Assembly: GCF_003697785.1 (NCBI RefSeq)
Contig: NZ_QOKZ01000012.1
Coordinates: 1 to 64,000 of the forward strand
Direction: 5' to 3'
DNA from: Paracoccus alkanivorans
Lineage (GTDB): Bacteria; Pseudomonadota; Alphaproteobacteria; Rhodobacterales; Rhodobacteraceae
Length of the DNA stretch: 64,000 nucleotides
A program made the translations under genes and the position numbers. Below, piece by piece: positions 62,185 to 64,000 of the stretch (the stretch's first letter is position 1; each line of letters begins with the position of its first letter). The notes beneath the pieces were generated by a model. That model had not been told where the DNA came from. It did not search any database and saw only the letters and a program-made list of their open reading frames with translations.

Positions 62185-63897
62185 ATGTCCCAACCCAACC
62201 TGGCCCCGATTCCCGAGCTGTATGTGTCCTTCGATTCCGCGCAGAAAATGAGAGCGGAGGCAGCTGATCTGACCAGCTGGGATCTCTCGTCGCGGCAGAT
62301 CTGTGACCTCGAACTTCTCATGAACGGCGCGTTCAATCCGCTCAAGGGTTTCATGACCGAGGCCGATTATGAACATGTCGTCGACAAGATGCGCCTGTCC
62401 GACGGCACGCTCTGGCCTATGCCGATCACGCTCGACGTCAGCGAGGAATTCGCCGACAGGATCAAGCTGGGTCAGGATATCGCCCTGCGCGACCAGGAAG
62501 GGGTGATCCTTGCCACCCTGACCGTGACCGACCGCTGGACGCCCGACAAGGCGGAAGAGGCCAGAAAGGTTTTCGGTGCCGACGATTCCGCACATCCGGC
62601 GGTCAATTACCTTCATAATACCGCGGGTCCGGTTTATCTGGGTGGGCCGGTCACGGGAATCCAGCAGCCGGTGCATTACGATTTCCGCGGGCGGCGCGAC
62701 ACACCGAACGAGCTGCGCGCATATTTCCGCAAGCTGGGCTGGCACAAGATTGTCGCCTTCCAGACCCGGAACCCGCTGCACCGGGCCCATCAGGAGCTGA
62801 CCTTCCGCGCTGCCAAGGAAGTGGAGGCAAACCTGTTGATCCACCCGGTCGTGGGCATGACCAAGCCGGGCGATGTCGATCATTTCACCCGTGTGCGCTG
62901 CTATGAAGCGGTGCTTGACAAATATCCGGGCTCGACGACCACGATGAGCCTTTTGAACCTGGCCATGCGGATGGCCGGGCCGCGCGAAGCACTGTGGCAT
63001 GGGCTCATCCGCCGCAACCATGGCTGCACCCATTTCATCGTTGGCCGGGACCATGCCGGACCGGGCAAGAACAGCCGCGGCGAGGATTTCTACGGGCATT
63101 ACGATGCTCAGGACATGTTTCGCGAGCACGAGGAGGAAATCGGCATCAAGATGGTCGATTTCAAACACATGGTCTATGTGCAGGAACGCGCGCAATACGA
63201 GCCGACGGATGAGATTCCGGACAGGGACAAGGTCACGATCCTGAACATCAGCGGAACGGAACTGCGCCGCCGTCTTGTGGAGGGGCTTGAGATTCCCGAC
63301 TGGTTCTCCTTCCCCGAAGTGGTGACCGAATTGCGCCGGACCAGGCCGCCGCGTTCGAAACAGGGGTTTACCGTCTTTTTCACCGGCTATTCCGGATCGG
63401 GAAAATCGACGATCGCCAACGCGCTCCTGGTCAAGCTGATGGAGATGGGCGGGCGTCCGGTGACTTTGCTGGATGGCGATATCGTGCGCAAGAATCTCAG
63501 CTCGGAACTGGGTTTTTCCAAGGAACACCGCGATCTCAATATCCGCCGCATAGGCTATGTCGCAAGCGAGATCACCAAGAATGGCGGCATCGCCATATGC
63601 GCACCGATTGCCCCCTACGCCGCGACCCGGCGCGCCGTGCGCGAGGAGATAGAAAGCTACGGGGCCTTTGTCGAGGTTCACGTCGCCACCTCGCTTGAGG
63701 AATGCGAGCGGCGCGACCGGAAAGGCCTGTACAAGCTGGCACGCGAGGGCAAGATCAAGGAATTTACCGGTATATCGGACCCTTATGACGAGCCGCAGAA
63801 CCCGGAACTGAAAGTCGAGACGGAGGGGACCGACGTGGATAACTGCGCCCATCAGGTGATCCTCAAGCTTGAGCAAATGGGCCTGATCGCGGGCTGA
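62185..63897 (+). CDS. sat-cysC: Bifunctional sulfate adenylyltransferase / adenylylsulfate kinase
   Basis: 570 aa. The N-terminal ATP sulfurylase (1-390) has QTRNPLHRAH (193-202, HxxH site) and GRDHAGPG (about 287-294). The C-terminal APS kinase has the P-loop GYSGSGKST (about 401-409), DGDIVRKNLSSELGFS and a late KEFTGISDPY. Converts sulfate to PAPS for assimilation or sulfation. The fused order Sat then CysC is common in alphaproteobacteria. The kinase P-loop is intact, so it should be active, unlike the regulatory pseudo-kinase of some fungi. Confidence 0.96.
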   Translation: MSQPNLAPIPELYVSFDSAQKMRAEAADLTSWDLSSRQICDLELLMNGAFNPLKGFMTEADYEHVVDKMRLSDGTLWPMPITLDVSEEFADRIKLGQDIALRDQEGVILATLTVTDRWTPDKAEEARKVFGADDSAHPAVNYLHNTAGPVYLGGPVTGIQQPVHYDFRGRRDTPNELRAYFRKLGWHKIVAFQTRNPLHRAHQELTFRAAKEVEANLLIHPVVGMTKPGDVDHFTRVRCYEAVLDKYPGSTTTMSLLNLAMRMAGPREALWHGLIRRNHGCTHFIVGRDHAGPGKNSRGEDFYGHYDAQDMFREHEEEIGIKMVDFKHMVYVQERAQYEPTDEIPDRDKVTILNISGTELRRRLVEGLEIPDWFSFPEVVTELRRTRPPRSKQGFTVFFTGYSGSGKSTIANALLVKLMEMGGRPVTLLDGDIVRKNLSSELGFSKEHRDLNIRRIGYVASEITKNGGIAICAPIAPYAATRRAVREEIESYGAFVEVHVATSLEECERRDRKGLYKLAREGKIKEFTGISDPYDEPQNPELKVETEGTDVDNCAHQVILKLEQMGLIAG

Positions 63898-64000
63898 TCC
63901 CCGCCCGGGTCCTGAGCGGATTATCTCCGGCGCGCATAACCGTTATTTGACCGTTACCGCCGTTTGTAGTGTCTCGTTGCCATCGCTGATGAGGCAAGGA
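63898..64000. other. Right-edge intergenic sequence
   Basis: 103 bp with no gene. TTGACCGTTACC near 63946-63957 could be the -35 region of a promoter for a gene beyond the window. Confidence 0.3.

Overview
The window looks like chromosome from a high-GC alphaproteobacterium of the Rhodobacteraceae, most like Paracoccus. Signs are dense ATGA-coupled operons, a CueR/CopA unit with a MerR-type promoter, a compact NAD(P)H nitrite reductase/nitrate reductase operon, a fused sat-cysC gene, a CheD-containing che locus and small Paracoccus-like intergenic repeats. This placement rests on gene content and recalled family features, not on a database search. I saw no rRNA, tRNA or CRISPR array.

Layout. 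0.2-4.6 kb: two paralogous LacI regulators (the first broken by a one-base deletion) flank a minus-strand pair of HisD/HpsN-like dehydrogenase and SDR. A 189-bp MITE-like element follows at 4630-4818. 4.8-13.6 kb: an RpiR regulator diverges from a dipeptide-type ABC transporter operon that ends with an alpha/beta hydrolase and an M20 amidohydrolase. A perfect palindrome lies between them. 13.6-17.05 kb is a decayed accessory patch: a broken IS5-type element, two GNAT-like genes, a LysR C-terminal scrap, and a LysR N-terminus joined to an SDR tail. 17.1-19.2 kb holds a methyltransferase, a tiny HNH-like protein and a YaiI protein. 19.4-22.6 kb is copA-cueR, 22.7-26.2 kb nadA-nadB-nadC, and 26.6-33.2 kb nitrate assimilation (transporter, NirB, Rieske NirD, NasC).

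33.3-51.2 kb is a double chemosensory locus. Two arms diverge from about 38.2-38.6 kb. The left arm (minus) reads STAS, CheY, CheA, CheW, CheR, CheY, 125-aa helical protein. The right arm (plus) reads 80-aa ORF, CheD, MCP, then STAS, CheY, CheA, CheW, MCP, CheW, CheR, CheB, 534-aa helical protein. Both terminal uncharacterised proteins carry a D-x3-Q motif like that of CheZ-type CheY phosphatases. This is the best candidate for something under-described: a duplicated signalling module, each arm with its own putative phosphatase. No flagellar or pilus gene lies in the window, so its output is unknown.

51.3-54.6 kb: a MarR-MFS-HlyD efflux operon with two operator-like palindromes. 54.6-58.3 kb: an NTF2-flavin monooxygenase fusion and an AcoR-like regulator that has lost the sigma-54 contact loop. 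58.5-64 kb: a PLP dehydratase, katG and the sat-cysC fusion.
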